Part shown: one piece after another, positions 14,807-24,057 of the stretch
How positions within the stretch are numbered: the stretch's first letter is position 1
Layout: every line of letters begins with the position of its first letter
NCBI GenBank assembly: GCA_021413735.1
Contig: JAIOPV010000187.1
Coordinates: 1 to 35,564, forward strand
Reading direction: 5' to 3'
Source of the DNA: Planctomycetota bacterium
GTDB taxonomy: Bacteria > Planctomycetota > Planctomycetia > Gemmatales > Gemmataceae
Length of the DNA: 35,564 nucleotides
Translations under genes and position numbers: made by a program
Notes under the pieces: model-generated
Database searches by the model: none
Seen by the model: only the letters and a program-made list of their open reading frames with translations
What the model was told of the DNA's origin: nothing

Positions 14807-16027
14807 ATGAGCGTTCGGCGGATCAAATTGTGTCTCATGACGGCGACCGTGGCCGCCCTTCTCGGGTTGGTCTCCACGGATGCCCAGGCGTTCGGCGGCC
14901 TGTTCAAGAAGAAGGGCAACTGCGGCGATCCTTGCGGCAGCCCATGCGGGCCAGTCGCAAGCGGTGCTTGCGGCAGCTGGGTCACCCAGAAGCAAAAGGT
15001 GACCGAGTATGTGCAGCAGCAGGTTGACCAAACGGTCACCGTGATGCAGCAACAGCAGCGGCAGGAAACGTACACCGCCTACAAGACGGAGTGCGTTCCT
15101 GAGACGGTGACCAAGCAGGTCACCGTCAACAAGATGATTAACGAGACGGTGAACGAAACCCGCTGCGTCACGGAACGAGTTCCGGTGCAGAAGGAAGTCA
15201 CCGTGATGGAGAAGCGTCCCGTGCAGCGGGAAGTCACCGTCATGGAACGGGTTCCGGTGCAGAAGGAAGTTACCGTGATGGAACGGGTTGCCGTTCAGAA
15301 GCAAATCACGGTGAACGAAGTTCGGCACTCGAACGTGATGGTCACCGAGATGCAGTCGAAGACCAGCCACCACTGGGTTTCGACCTCCTCGACCGTCACC
15401 AAGGGGCCAAGCTTCGGTGATCGCCTGAAGTCGATCTGCGATCCTTGCTACTGCCCGTGCCCTCGCACGAAGGAAGTCTGCCACAAGGAACGGGTTTGCG
15501 AAACGACCTGCTGCCCTGTGACGGTCTGCAAGAAGATCACCGAGTGCGTGCCTGTGACCAAGACCGTCTGCACCTACGAGTGCGTGCCGGTGAAGAAGAT
15601 GGTTTGCAGCTACGACTGCGTCGCGGTCAAGAAGATGTGCACGGTTTGCGAATGCGTGCCAGTGAAGAAGACGATCACGGTTTGCGAGTGCGTCACCAAG
15701 CAGGTCACGGTTCCAGTTTGCCGTACCCGCTGCGTGCCGACCTGCGAAACGGTCACCTGCACCGTGATGACCAAGAAGTGCGTTGCTTACCAGGCCACCC
15801 GCTGCGTGACGGTGTGCGTCCCGGTTCAGCGAAGGCTCGCCTCTGCCACAAGAATAGCTGCTCGACCTGCTCGACGAGCTGTGCCCCAGCTTGCGATCCT
15901 TGTGCCACGAGCTGCAAAGGCCCTGGCCTGTTCGCCAAGCTCAAGGCCAAGTGCGGTAGCAAGAAGAGCTGTGGCTGTGCAGCTCCTGCCGCTTGCGGTG
16001 CCGCCGCTGGCTGCTGCAGCTAAGTAA
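14807..16027 (+). CDS. Cysteine-rich YTV-type cell-surface protein, apparently frameshifted
   Basis: A secreted structural protein with signal peptide MSVRRIKLCLMTATVAALLG ending at AQA. A Gly/Cys segment follows, then a Gln-rich stretch, then repeats of about 14 residues (VPVQKEVTVMER, residues 124-170), then a Cys-rich repeat region (about 211-340) with units such as CVPVKKTITVCE. This matches the YTV-type cell-wall proteins of planctomycetes. After about residue 341 the reading frame loses cysteines (one in the last 60 residues). The -1 frame from 15832 to its stop at 16021-16023 encodes 63 residues with 13 cysteines (for example CDPCATSC and KSCGCAAP), as expected for the true C terminus. 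One base seems to be missing near 15831, through mutation, sequencing error or recoding. Confidence 0.88.
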   Translation: MSVRRIKLCLMTATVAALLGLVSTDAQAFGGLFKKKGNCGDPCGSPCGPVASGACGSWVTQKQKVTEYVQQQVDQTVTVMQQQQRQETYTAYKTECVPETVTKQVTVNKMINETVNETRCVTERVPVQKEVTVMEKRPVQREVTVMERVPVQKEVTVMERVAVQKQITVNEVRHSNVMVTEMQSKTSHHWVSTSSTVTKGPSFGDRLKSICDPCYCPCPRTKEVCHKERVCETTCCPVTVCKKITECVPVTKTVCTYECVPVKKMVCSYDCVAVKKMCTVCECVPVKKTITVCECVTKQVTVPVCRTRCVPTCETVTCTVMTKKCVAYQATRCVTVCVPVQRRLASATRIAARPARRAVPQLAILVPRAAKALACSPSSRPSAVARRAVAVQLLPLAVPPLAAAAK

Positions 16028-16057
16028 ATCAAAAGTGACCCGGAACGCCCGGTTGCA

Positions 16058-16101
16058 AAACAAACCCGCCCCGAGGTCACAACCTCGGGGCGGGTTTGTT
16101 T
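16058..16101. terminator. Bidirectional intrinsic terminator
   Basis: A perfect 20-bp stem (16058-16077 with 16082-16101) with loop CACA. The core is a G+C-rich CCCGCCCCGAGGT paired with ACCTCGGGGCGGG, flanked by AAAC/GTTT. It lies between the convergent stops at 16027 and 16105 and carries A-rich and T-rich flanks, so it can end transcription from both sides. Confidence 0.93.
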
Positions 16102-16104
16102 CGT

Positions 16105-17244
16105 TTACGGCTTCTTCGGTGGTGTTCGCGTCTTGATGTCCTGAAGTGCCTCCGGCTTCAGCCGACCACTCAGCTTCCAGACGCCCGCCGAGTCGCACGC
16201 ATAGACCGGGTCCGTGAAGTTCGCTTCGAGGAATCGCGGTCCAATCCACACGAAGTGATTCGAGTTGTTCTTGTCCACGATGACAGTCACGTCCTTGAGA
16301 ACCAGATCCTTCTGCACTTTCCCAGTCGGGCCAGTCACGAACGCGAGCCGGAACTCTTTCAGCTTCGCCTTGCCGACCATCGCGTCGAAGCCCGCACCGA
16401 TCCCCTTCAAATCCTTACCCTGATCGACCGTGAGACCCAGGCCGCGTGCGGTTCCGATCGTCATCAGGATACCGTCTTGCCAGTTCATCGTTGATGCAAC
16501 CCCGACGTTAATCGTCTCGCTCTTCCCGTCTGGTAGTTTGTACGTCTGCTGGCCGTCGATGCTGGCGAAGGTGAACGTCGGCACGCCGTGATACAGCGTT
16601 GACGGGCCGGTGGCAGCGATCAAATCCTTGTCGGTGGTGATGCCTGGTTCGGGTAGCGGTGCGTCGTCGCCGGTTCCAAGACGCTTCACCATCGCGTTCG
16701 GAACCGTGAACTCCATGAACTTGTCGCCGAAGTACATTCGCGTCTCGAACGCCCGATCTGCTCCCTTTGTGAGTTCGTTGATCGGCAGCATCATGTCGCA
16801 TAGCAGAATGGTGTCGCCGTCAGCGGGCGGTTCGACGATCTCGACTTTAACGTTCGTGAGCCGGATTTCCGTGTCACGTCCCTTGCTCAGTTTGGGAATC
16901 ACCTGCGAACCCGTGATGATGAGTTCCGGGATGGTTCCGGTTCTGTTCGCCGGCACCTCGAAGCCCCAGCTTTTCCACTTCTTCATCGCAACGAACGCCT
17001 TCCCCGGTAGACTGTCGAACGCGACGACCACGTCGATCATCGTGTCTTTTTTCTTCTGGTCCGGGATGCGGGCCGTGATGTGGAAGAATTCGGGCTTCTC
17101 GTCCGAGGTTTGCACCCTGACGCGAGTGCTGGTCATCGGCGGCGTAACTGGTTTCAAGAGTGGTGCAGGCTCCTGAGCTTCCACTGTCGAGAGTGCGATT
17201 GCGAACATCGCGACAGGGAGGGCGAAGCGAAAGAGGGCACGCAT
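16105..17244 (-). CDS. Secreted protein of unknown function
   Basis: A 379-residue protein. The signal peptide MRALFRFALPVAMFAIALS ends at VEA. The rest is a soluble, beta-rich sequence without a motif I recognise; segments such as RVRVQTSDEKPEFFHITARI and NHFVWIGPRFLEANFTDP may mark a planctomycete-specific family. The ATG at 17244 was selected because the signal peptide begins there. The gene is divergent from another secreted protein gene (17337-19307), with 92 bp between starts, so the two may share a control region. It converges with the YTV-type gene across a strong terminator. I assign no function. Confidence 0.8.
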   Translation of the reverse strand: MRALFRFALPVAMFAIALSTVEAQEPAPLLKPVTPPMTSTRVRVQTSDEKPEFFHITARIPDQKKKDTMIDVVVAFDSLPGKAFVAMKKWKSWGFEVPANRTGTIPELIITGSQVIPKLSKGRDTEIRLTNVKVEIVEPPADGDTILLCDMMLPINELTKGADRAFETRMYFGDKFMEFTVPNAMVKRLGTGDDAPLPEPGITTDKDLIAATGPSTLYHGVPTFTFASIDGQQTYKLPDGKSETINVGVASTMNWQDGILMTIGTARGLGLTVDQGKDLKGIGAGFDAMVGKAKLKEFRLAFVTGPTGKVQKDLVLKDVTVIVDKNNSNHFVWIGPRFLEANFTDPVYACDSAGVWKLSGRLKPEALQDIKTRTPPKKP

Positions 17245-17336
17245 TGGTGACGTCCGTTGGGGTTGTAATGGCAACACCGACAATACCGCGCCGTTGGCGA
17301 GATGGTAAGATAGATCTCACCCGATGGAGTTATGTC

Positions 17337-19307
17337 ATGCGACACCACGCCGCACTCGCTGCTGTTGTTCTGCTCATTGCGAGTACCCCTGCGTTCGCTC
17401 AGCTCGATTCCGAACCGAAGACGCCGTGCCTGTGGCGTGTCGTTCTGAAAGCGCAGCCGCACCCGCTGCTCTCGCATTCATTCCGCGAGCAGGTGAAGCG
17501 AGACATCGTCGCGGCGTTGCAGCCCGCAATGGGGGTACTCGGCACCGTCGAAGTGATCGACCTCACGGAGTTGCCTCGCGACAAATGGGACACGCTGTGG
17601 TCGCAGTTCGACGACAAGGGATTTCCTGCTCTCGATGCGTCCCGCGATTTGACCGGCATCAAGACGCACTTCCTGACGCTCGAATACCGCGATGGTCAGT
17701 ACCATCTCGAATCCCGGCAGTACGATGGGTTCGCCGGCCTTGCGTCGCCGGTCGTTCGCAAGCAGAGCGTTCGCGCGTCGGAGATGGTTGGCCGCACTGC
17801 CGGGCTGATGCTCGATCGCGATTTCGGGCTGACGGGCAGCTTCGATCCCGTGGCGGGAAAGGTGGATTCCGTGCGGGTCTCGGTACGCGGCGGACAGCTT
17901 GGGCCGTTCGATGAACGGATGGTGAAAGTGGGTGATGTGTTTTCCGTGTCGCAGGTGTTCAAGACGGAACGGCCCGCACCCCCGCCGGTTCGCACTGCAA
18001 CGGGGAAGATCATCGCAGCGCCGGCGGGTTCGGCGCAGCCGCCGGCACTGAGCACCAAGCCGCGCGAGTTCACGTTGCTCCGCGTCATTGAGGTTGGGAG
18101 GGACGGCACCTTGAAGTGTGGCGTGCTGACGCTTTATCAGAATCCGTTTCCGGCGAAGGGCGTGGCCGGATATCGCTGCATGAAGCTCGGCACCATCGAA
18201 GGACCGCTGACCGTTCGCCTCGTGACATCGAATCCGGCAGACCAGAAATCGACGGGTCAGGCGACCGTGCGGGCAACCGAGAGCGGGTTCGCCGCTGCGG
18301 CGGACGCAAAGGACTTGTTCACGTTCAAGGATGGACTGTTTCGTTCGGGGCGGTCGCTGGCGAACGTGGCGTGCGTGACGGTGTCGCACGGCGGGCGTTC
18401 GATGCCGTTCCCAGTGCCCGTGCTGAGTTCCGATCCGGTGAACTTGCAATTCGAGATCAATGAGGCTTTGGAACGGAAGGCCGAGAACCTGCGGAACGCG
18501 GTGGCGGCTGCGAATCGGATTTCGGACGCTCGCAATGCCCAAACGATCTGCTTCGACGCGACTGCGAAGCTGATCGAGAAGAAGAAGAATGCCGATGCGC
18601 TGGCTCGTGCGAAGGATGGATTGCGGTCTGCAAACGCCTCGGATGCGGACATCACGGACGACCTCGCCCGGTTGCGGGAGTCGCCGGACACGTCGCCCGA
18701 GATTCAGCGATTGATTGCGTCGATTGAACGACAACTCACGGCCTTGCGTCAGTTCAATGTGCAGTTGCAGGCGCACGTCAAGACGCTGGAAGCGGTAGTG
18801 GCGCGAGAGAATGATCCGACGATTGCCGCTCGCGAGGTTCAGGCTGAGGCGTTGATTACGCGGCTCACGTTCTTGCTGGGCAGTGGTGATGTCGACCAGG
18901 CGATTAACGTCTACGATCAGCTTGTCACGTTGCTGCCCGACAATGCGGACGTTAAGGCGAAGCGGGATAAGCTGAAGGCTGAGTGGACTCCAAAGAACGA
19001 AGCGCACGCGAAGGCCCGCGAGTACCTGCTGAAGAAGTGGCCAGGCGTGGCGACGATTCCGGACTTCAAGGAGAGCCTGCCGGAACTTGGGCGAGCGGTC
19101 GATGAGTGCATCAAGAACGGCGATAAGTACACCATGCGGAAGTTGCTGACGACGTTCACCGCGATGGGTGTGAAACTGAACGAGCAAGTGACAGCGCTTG
19201 ACCCCAACGCCGATGGCGATCGGAAACTTGCCACGGACGCGAGCATGGTCGTGAAGGTGCTCGGCGATTTAGAAGTGAAGCTCACGCAGTTCGTGGACGG
19301 AAAGTAA
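17337..19307 (+). CDS. Large secreted protein of unknown function with helical C-terminal half
   Basis: A 656-residue protein with a signal peptide (MRHHAALAAVVLLIASTPAFA). The N-terminal half (about 25-360) is beta-rich, with a Pro/Ala linker near residues 210-245. The C-terminal half (about 365-656) is rich in Lys, Glu, Ala and Leu and is probably mostly helical, possibly TPR-like (LLGSGDVDQAINVYDQLVTL). I do not recognise a family. The ATG at 17337 has GGAG upstream; the open frame reaches back to 17160, but that part overlaps the divergent gene. It probably acts in the periplasm or cell envelope. The B-type hairpin 19318-19338 lies just after the stop. Confidence 0.8.
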   Translation: MRHHAALAAVVLLIASTPAFAQLDSEPKTPCLWRVVLKAQPHPLLSHSFREQVKRDIVAALQPAMGVLGTVEVIDLTELPRDKWDTLWSQFDDKGFPALDASRDLTGIKTHFLTLEYRDGQYHLESRQYDGFAGLASPVVRKQSVRASEMVGRTAGLMLDRDFGLTGSFDPVAGKVDSVRVSVRGGQLGPFDERMVKVGDVFSVSQVFKTERPAPPPVRTATGKIIAAPAGSAQPPALSTKPREFTLLRVIEVGRDGTLKCGVLTLYQNPFPAKGVAGYRCMKLGTIEGPLTVRLVTSNPADQKSTGQATVRATESGFAAAADAKDLFTFKDGLFRSGRSLANVACVTVSHGGRSMPFPVPVLSSDPVNLQFEINEALERKAENLRNAVAAANRISDARNAQTICFDATAKLIEKKKNADALARAKDGLRSANASDADITDDLARLRESPDTSPEIQRLIASIERQLTALRQFNVQLQAHVKTLEAVVARENDPTIAAREVQAEALITRLTFLLGSGDVDQAINVYDQLVTLLPDNADVKAKRDKLKAEWTPKNEAHAKAREYLLKKWPGVATIPDFKESLPELGRAVDECIKNGDKYTMRKLLTTFTAMGVKLNEQVTALDPNADGDRKLATDASMVVKVLGDLEVKLTQFVDGK

Positions 19308-19317
19308 ACTTTGCCGA

Positions 19318-19338
19318 GGTGGTCCCGTTGGGACCACC
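19318..19338. repeat. Short palindrome (B type)
   Basis: GGTGGTCCC-GTT-GGGACCACC, a perfect 9-bp stem, followed by GCTAACC. An identical 21-nt unit occurs at 30016-30036, and a shorter related one at 34004-34020. It lies between two same-direction genes. Confidence 0.85.
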
Positions 19339-19371
19339 GCTAACCGTTTGAATTCACCCCTCGAGAACCCC

Positions 19372-20493
19372 ATGCATCCCGCTTACGCCCTCTCCGACGT
19401 TGCCACAGTGTTCAGTCCGTCGCTCGTGTTCTTCCCGGAACTCATCCGAAAGAACATCGCTCGCGTCATCGAAATGGCCGGCAGCCCAGAGCGACTCCGC
19501 CCGCACGTCAAGACGCACAAGACGCGAGAAATCGCTCGAATGCTCCTCGATGCTGGCGTCACGAAGCACAAGTGCGCCACCATCGCCGAAGCCGAGATGC
19601 TCGCCATCGCCGGCGCCCCCGATGTACTCATCGCGTATCCGCTCGTTGGCCCAAACCTCGATCGGCTCGTGGGGTTGATCCGCAAATATCCTGGCACCGC
19701 GTTCTCGACACTCATCGACGATGTGAACGCGACGCGGGCACTTTCGGCAACGCTCAGTGCGGCGGGCGTGAAGGTTGGCGTGCTGCTCGATCTCGATGTC
19801 GGTCACCACCGCACGGGCATTCCCATCGGTGACAGTGCGTTGTCACTGTATCAGCTCGCGGCGACGCTTCCGGGGCTCACGCCGAACGGTTTCCAGCTTT
19901 ACGACGGACACAACAACCAACCCGATCGTGCTGCCCGCGAGACCGCAGTTCGTGAGTTCATCGCGCCCGTGCTGGCGCTTCGTGCGAAGGCCGAAGCTAA
20001 GGGCGTTCCGGTACCGCGGTTGGTCTGCGGTGGCACCCCGAGCTTCCCGGTTTACGCAGCCATGACCGACATTCCTGGCATCGAGTGTTCGCCTGGAACG
20101 TTCGTGCTTCACGATGCCGGTTACGGGCCGAAGTATGCCGATCTTGCGGGAATCACGCCGGCCGCTGTGCTGGTCACTCGCGTTATTAGCCGACCCACCG
20201 CGGACCGCGTGACGCTCGATCTTGGGAACAAGTCGGTGGCCGCCGACCCCGCACTGGAGAAGCGGGTAACGCTGCTCGACTTCCCGGAGTACAAGACGGT
20301 CGGGCACAACGAGGAACATCTCATCGTGGAGACGGCTGGCGCAGCGTCGTACAAGCCCGGCGACGTGGTGTATGCGTTGCCGGGGCACATCTGCCCGACG
20401 GTCGCACTTCATCGGGATGTGCTGGTTGCTGAAGGTGGGAAGATCGTCGGTCGCTGGAATGTGGCGTCGCGGGATCGCGTACTAACTGTGTAA
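19372..20493 (+). CDS. PLP-dependent D-threonine aldolase / D-serine dehydratase-like enzyme
   Basis: A 373-residue fold-type III PLP enzyme (alanine-racemase-like barrel). The PLP lysine is Lys47 in RPHVKTHKTRE. A likely metal site is the His-X-Cys motif in LPGHICPTVALH (His339 and Cys341). That motif is typical of the eukaryote-type D-serine dehydratase and related D-threonine aldolases, which split D-3-hydroxy amino acids. The exact substrate cannot be read from the sequence. The ATG at 19372 fits the family start. No amino-acid pathway genes lie beside it, so a role in D-amino acid breakdown is inferred from the family only. Confidence 0.88.
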   Translation: MHPAYALSDVATVFSPSLVFFPELIRKNIARVIEMAGSPERLRPHVKTHKTREIARMLLDAGVTKHKCATIAEAEMLAIAGAPDVLIAYPLVGPNLDRLVGLIRKYPGTAFSTLIDDVNATRALSATLSAAGVKVGVLLDLDVGHHRTGIPIGDSALSLYQLAATLPGLTPNGFQLYDGHNNQPDRAARETAVREFIAPVLALRAKAEAKGVPVPRLVCGGTPSFPVYAAMTDIPGIECSPGTFVLHDAGYGPKYADLAGITPAAVLVTRVISRPTADRVTLDLGNKSVAADPALEKRVTLLDFPEYKTVGHNEEHLIVETAGAASYKPGDVVYALPGHICPTVALHRDVLVAEGGKIVGRWNVASRDRVLTV

Positions 20494-20499
20494 GCGAAC

Positions 20500-20559
20500 C
20501 CACCGTTTAGCCGCGACTCGAAGAGTCACGCTCCTCTTCGAGTCGCGGCTAAGCGGTGG
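20500..20559. repeat. Long inverted repeat (C type), 26-bp arms
   Basis: The arms 20500-20525 and 20534-20559 pair with one mismatch around an 8-nt loop; the core is TAGCCGCGACTCGAAGAG. The outer TTAGCCGCGA sequence recurs in the element at 35498-35564, which has a different inner part. It follows the D-threonine aldolase-like gene and may act as its terminator. Confidence 0.88.
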
Positions 20560-20691
20560 CCCTCGGTGGTCACCGATTGCCCATTCCCGTGAGACATCTT
20601 GCCGACTACTCTGCCTGTAGCCGCGTGTTCCTGTTGGGGCATGCGGGTTGCTCACTTCTCCTTCGCTCCTCACCACCACCGGAGATTCCAC

Positions 20692-21798
20692 GTGTTCACC
20701 CGTCGCGATTGGTTGAAGGCTACCGCCGTGTCTGGCGTTGGCGTGTCTGTGCTGCCGTCGAGTACTTGGGCTGCACCGAGCGCCGACGATCTGAAAGCTG
20801 TCACGGATAAGGCTCTCGCGTTCTTCAAGGGTGCTCAAAAGGAGAAGGGCGACTTCTTCCCCAAGGCTGGCGAACCCGGCCTCACAGCGCTGATCGTTGC
20901 GGCGCTGCTGCGAAGTGGCGTGCCAGCCGACAATGCCGTCATCGCCAAGAGTGTTGCTTACCTCGAAGGCAACGTTCAGAAGGATGGCGGCGTCTACCAG
21001 AAGGGGCAGGCCAACTACATGACCAACCTGGCGCTGGTGACGTTCAAGGAACTCAACACCGGCGGCAAGTACGACAAGGTGATCGCGAACGCCATCGCGT
21101 TCATCAAGGGTTTGCAGAACGACGCGGACCCCAAGAGCCTCGAACACGGTGGCGTGGGCTACGACGGCAAGACCCGGCCCGACCTGTCGAACACGCATTT
21201 CATGGTCGAGGCACTGCTCGCGGCCGGCGTGAGCAAGGACGACCCGAGTATCAAGAAGGCGCTGGTGTACGTCAGTCGGTGTCAGAACCTCAAGAGCGAG
21301 TTTAACGATCAGCCGTTCGCGACGAAGGCAGCCGAGGAAGACGCGGGCGGCTTCGTGTACAACCCAGCGGATCAGGACAACGCCAAGAGTCCGAAGCGCA
21401 CGGATGCGGGTGGTTTGCGGAGCGAAGGCGGCATGACCTACGCGGGGTTAAAGAGCTTCCTTTACGCGGGTGTGGGGAAGGACGATCCGCGTGTGAAGGC
21501 TGCGATCGGCTGGGTTCGCAAACACTACAGCGTGACCGAGAACCCCGGCTTGAAGGACAGCGGGTTGTACTACTACTACACCACATTCGCGAAGGCGATG
21601 GATGCGCTCGGCGAAGATCCGTTCGTTGATGCGAAGGGTGCGAAGCACGACTGGAAGCAGGAACTGTTCGACGAACTGAAGAAGCGTCAGCAGGCCGACG
21701 GCAGTTGGAAGAATGCGAATCCGGCGTTCCTTGAAGGCGTGCCGGAACTGGCCACGGCGTTCGCGCTGATGGCGTTGAGTTACACCAAAAAGAAGTGA
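20692..21798 (+). CDS. Tat-exported prenyltransferase/squalene-oxidase-repeat protein
   Basis: A 368-residue protein with a twin-arginine export signal (TRRDWLKATAVSGVG) cut after about residue 27. The mature part has alpha/alpha-toroid repeats like those of prenyltransferases and squalene cyclases: GLTALIVAALLRSGV, the QKDGGVYQKG, GGVGYDG and DAGGFVYNP turns, and QQADGSWKNANP near the end. Such secreted planctomycete proteins lack proof of cyclase activity, and I see no clear DxDD acid motif, so a binding or structural role is also possible. The GTG at 20692 was chosen because GGAG lies 7 nt upstream and the Tat signal follows at once. It converges with the sigma54 activator gene. Confidence 0.87.
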   Translation: MFTRRDWLKATAVSGVGVSVLPSSTWAAPSADDLKAVTDKALAFFKGAQKEKGDFFPKAGEPGLTALIVAALLRSGVPADNAVIAKSVAYLEGNVQKDGGVYQKGQANYMTNLALVTFKELNTGGKYDKVIANAIAFIKGLQNDADPKSLEHGGVGYDGKTRPDLSNTHFMVEALLAAGVSKDDPSIKKALVYVSRCQNLKSEFNDQPFATKAAEEDAGGFVYNPADQDNAKSPKRTDAGGLRSEGGMTYAGLKSFLYAGVGKDDPRVKAAIGWVRKHYSVTENPGLKDSGLYYYYTTFAKAMDALGEDPFVDAKGAKHDWKQELFDELKKRQQADGSWKNANPAFLEGVPELATAFALMALSYTKKK

Positions 21799-21806
21799 TT
21801 GCATTT

Positions 21807-21855
21807 CGCCGCTTGCGGCGTCGCAGGCTCATGGCCTGCGACGCCGTAAGCGGCG
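21807..21855. repeat. Inverted repeat (D type), 22-bp arms, in a convergent gap
   Basis: The arms 21807-21828 and 21834-21855 pair with one mismatch around a 5-nt loop; the core is CGCCGCTTGCGGCGTCGCAGGC. It lies wholly between convergent stops (21798 and 21860). The outer half recurs at 24644-24694. It is likely to act as a bidirectional terminator. Confidence 0.88.
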
Positions 21856-21859
21856 CAGA

Positions 21860-23839
21860 CTATTCCGACCGCAGCGACGATCCCGTGCTCGTGCTGAGCG
21901 GTGCGGGTGTCGTTATCAGTGCGTCGCGGTCGATGTTCCGCTTCTTAATCTTCGTGTGAAGCGTATCGCGGCTCATGCCCAGCAACTTCGCCGCATGACT
22001 CACGTTCCCGGCGGTCTGCCGAAGTGCCTTGCGAATCGCCCACGTCTCGATCTCTTCCATGTCCAGACTCGTCGGCGCGTCCACAGCCTTCTGAGCAGGC
22101 ATCGACGCCATCTCGCTGAAGCCGGTCAGCGGCAGCGTCTCGCCATCAAGGATGTCCGTTTCACTCATCACGGCAGCGCTTTCGATCGCCGCCCGGAGCT
22201 GTCGCACGTTCCCCGGCCACGGGTAAGCCTGAAGCTTCCGCATCGCAGTCGAGGTCAGCTTAAAGTTCCGCCTGCACTCGGCCGAGACCCGCGACAAGAA
22301 GAAGCCCGCGAGTTCGGGGATGTCTTCCGGGTGTTCACGCAACGGCGGAACACGAATCGGAATCACCCGCAGCCGGAACAGCAGGTCTTGTCGGAAGCGA
22401 CCCGCTTTCGCTTCTTTTTCCAGGTCGCGATGCGTGGCAGCGACAATCCGCACATCGACTTTGATATCCGATGTTCCACCCACCGGGCGGAACGCCTTGC
22501 CTTCAATCACACGCAGCAGCCGTGCCTGGCAGTCCAGCGAAAGCTCGCCGATTTCATAGAGGAACAGTGTGCCTTCGTCGGCTTGTTGGAACAGGCCGGG
22601 GTGGTCGCGGTCGGCTCCTGTGAACGCACCCTTCTTGTAGCCGAAGAGTTCAGCCTCAAGCAACGACGGTGCGATCGCAGCACAATTCACGACAACTAAC
22701 GGCCCTTCAGCACGCCGACTGTTGCGGTGCAATCCGAGCGCGACGAGTTCCTTCCCCGAGCCGCTTTCTCCATGCACCAGCACCGTGAACGGTTGCGGCG
22801 CGGCTTTCAGTATTTGCTGGCGAAGATGCGTGATTGCAGTGCTTCCGCCGAGGATATCATCGGCAGCGGGTGTGTGGATTCTGAGCCGATAATTCTCAGC
22901 TTCCAGCGTTCGCCGGTTGCGATGAATTTCCAGTCCAGGTGCGAGGAACCCGGCGACCGCTTCGATGAATCTGACGTCACGTTCGGTGAATGCCGGGGTC
23001 GAACGGTAAACGTGCAACGCGGCGAACGCTGACCCCGATGCCTTCAGCGGAATGCAAATGGCATCCGAGAATGTGGCGAGCGAATCGGTTGGCGGATGCG
23101 AAGCGGTAAGCTCCGGGAACAGCCAAACCATCTTGCCGTGCTTCTGCACCTGTGCCGTGAGCCGACGGCTCAACGGAATATCCATCGTGGCGCTTTCGGG
23201 AACCACGACTCGGGGCGAGGGGTCTTCTGGATCGAGGCTCAGGTAGCCTGCGAGCTTGGCTGTCGTTTGATGCAGGATGGCACGCAGAGCGATCGCGATC
23301 AGTTCGTGTGGTGTTTTGGATTCGACCGACTGCGTCATGAACTTGCACAACGCGGTCAGCTCGTCCATTCGCAAATGGGCTGCGGTCTGGTCGTGGCTGT
23401 GTTCTTGCGTTGGAATGCGGGCTTGCGGTGCCTCGTGAATCTTGGTGCCAACGTGGATATTCTCGGCACTGCGACCCGAAGGCGACTGCATTGTTCCGCT
23501 GGACGACGAAGGAACAACCGGTGACTTGGTGACCTGAGCCGATTTCAGATCGGTGACGAATCGGAGGACGACTTCCCCAATCTTGATTTTCTTTCCGTCG
23601 GTCAATTCGACCGCTCCGTTGACCTTGGCACCATCAACGCGAGTGCCGTTGAGCCCGAAGTCGCGGAGGTGCCAGCGACCATCCTCGAAGTAAATTTTGG
23701 CGTGCAGACGCGACGCGAGTTCGTCCTTGAGGACGATCGTGTTGTCCCGGCCACGACCGAGGGTGACGGGTTGCTCAGGTGAGAAGTCGAGCGTTGAGGG
23801 TTGGCATTCGCCACCCTCAAGATTAACGCGTGCGTGCAT
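21860..23839 (-). CDS. FHA-GAF sigma54-dependent transcription activator with altered Walker B
   Basis: A 659-residue regulator. An FHA domain (about residues 20-95, with LGRGRDNTIVLKD and LRDFGLNGTRVDG) would bind a phosphothreonine peptide. A GAF-like domain follows (about 160-310), then an AAA+ domain (about 325-560) with Walker A GESGSGKE (357-364), the sigma54-contact motif GAFTGA (404-409) and WPGNVRQL (541-548). A Fis-type helix-turn-helix lies near 596-636. Walker B reads GTLFLYEIGEL: the usual Asp of DEIGEL is Tyr428 (codon TAT, one base from GAT). This may impair ATP hydrolysis. The FHA input suggests control by Ser/Thr kinases, which are numerous in planctomycetes. Targets are unknown; no clear -24/-12 promoter was found nearby. 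Confidence 0.93.
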   Translation of the reverse strand: MHARVNLEGGECQPSTLDFSPEQPVTLGRGRDNTIVLKDELASRLHAKIYFEDGRWHLRDFGLNGTRVDGAKVNGAVELTDGKKIKIGEVVLRFVTDLKSAQVTKSPVVPSSSSGTMQSPSGRSAENIHVGTKIHEAPQARIPTQEHSHDQTAAHLRMDELTALCKFMTQSVESKTPHELIAIALRAILHQTTAKLAGYLSLDPEDPSPRVVVPESATMDIPLSRRLTAQVQKHGKMVWLFPELTASHPPTDSLATFSDAICIPLKASGSAFAALHVYRSTPAFTERDVRFIEAVAGFLAPGLEIHRNRRTLEAENYRLRIHTPAADDILGGSTAITHLRQQILKAAPQPFTVLVHGESGSGKELVALGLHRNSRRAEGPLVVVNCAAIAPSLLEAELFGYKKGAFTGADRDHPGLFQQADEGTLFLYEIGELSLDCQARLLRVIEGKAFRPVGGTSDIKVDVRIVAATHRDLEKEAKAGRFRQDLLFRLRVIPIRVPPLREHPEDIPELAGFFLSRVSAECRRNFKLTSTAMRKLQAYPWPGNVRQLRAAIESAAVMSETDILDGETLPLTGFSEMASMPAQKAVDAPTSLDMEEIETWAIRKALRQTAGNVSHAAKLLGMSRDTLHTKIKKRNIDRDALITTPAPLSTSTGSSLRSE

Positions 23840-24057
23840 GATCGGCCGGGTCTCCTGACACGCCTGCCATTGGGGTGAATGGCGATTGGGCGAACCACCG
23901 CAAAAGACCGACTAATCGTTCCCTTTGAGAAACTTTAGCACGCGATTCGACAACGGGAAGGCTCAAGTATGGGGGTTACCATACGGGGTCGCGGGGGGTA
24001 GGGTAATTATGGAACCGCTTTTCGGGCTCCCAGTTCCGAACATCCCCGGATTTACCC

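Noticed and set aside
17478-19187. Long open frame (569 codons) on the minus strand opposite the large secreted protein gene
   Set aside because: It is rich in Arg, His and Leu without family character, lies antisense to a gene with a signal peptide and good start, and is a common artefact of high-GC coding DNA.
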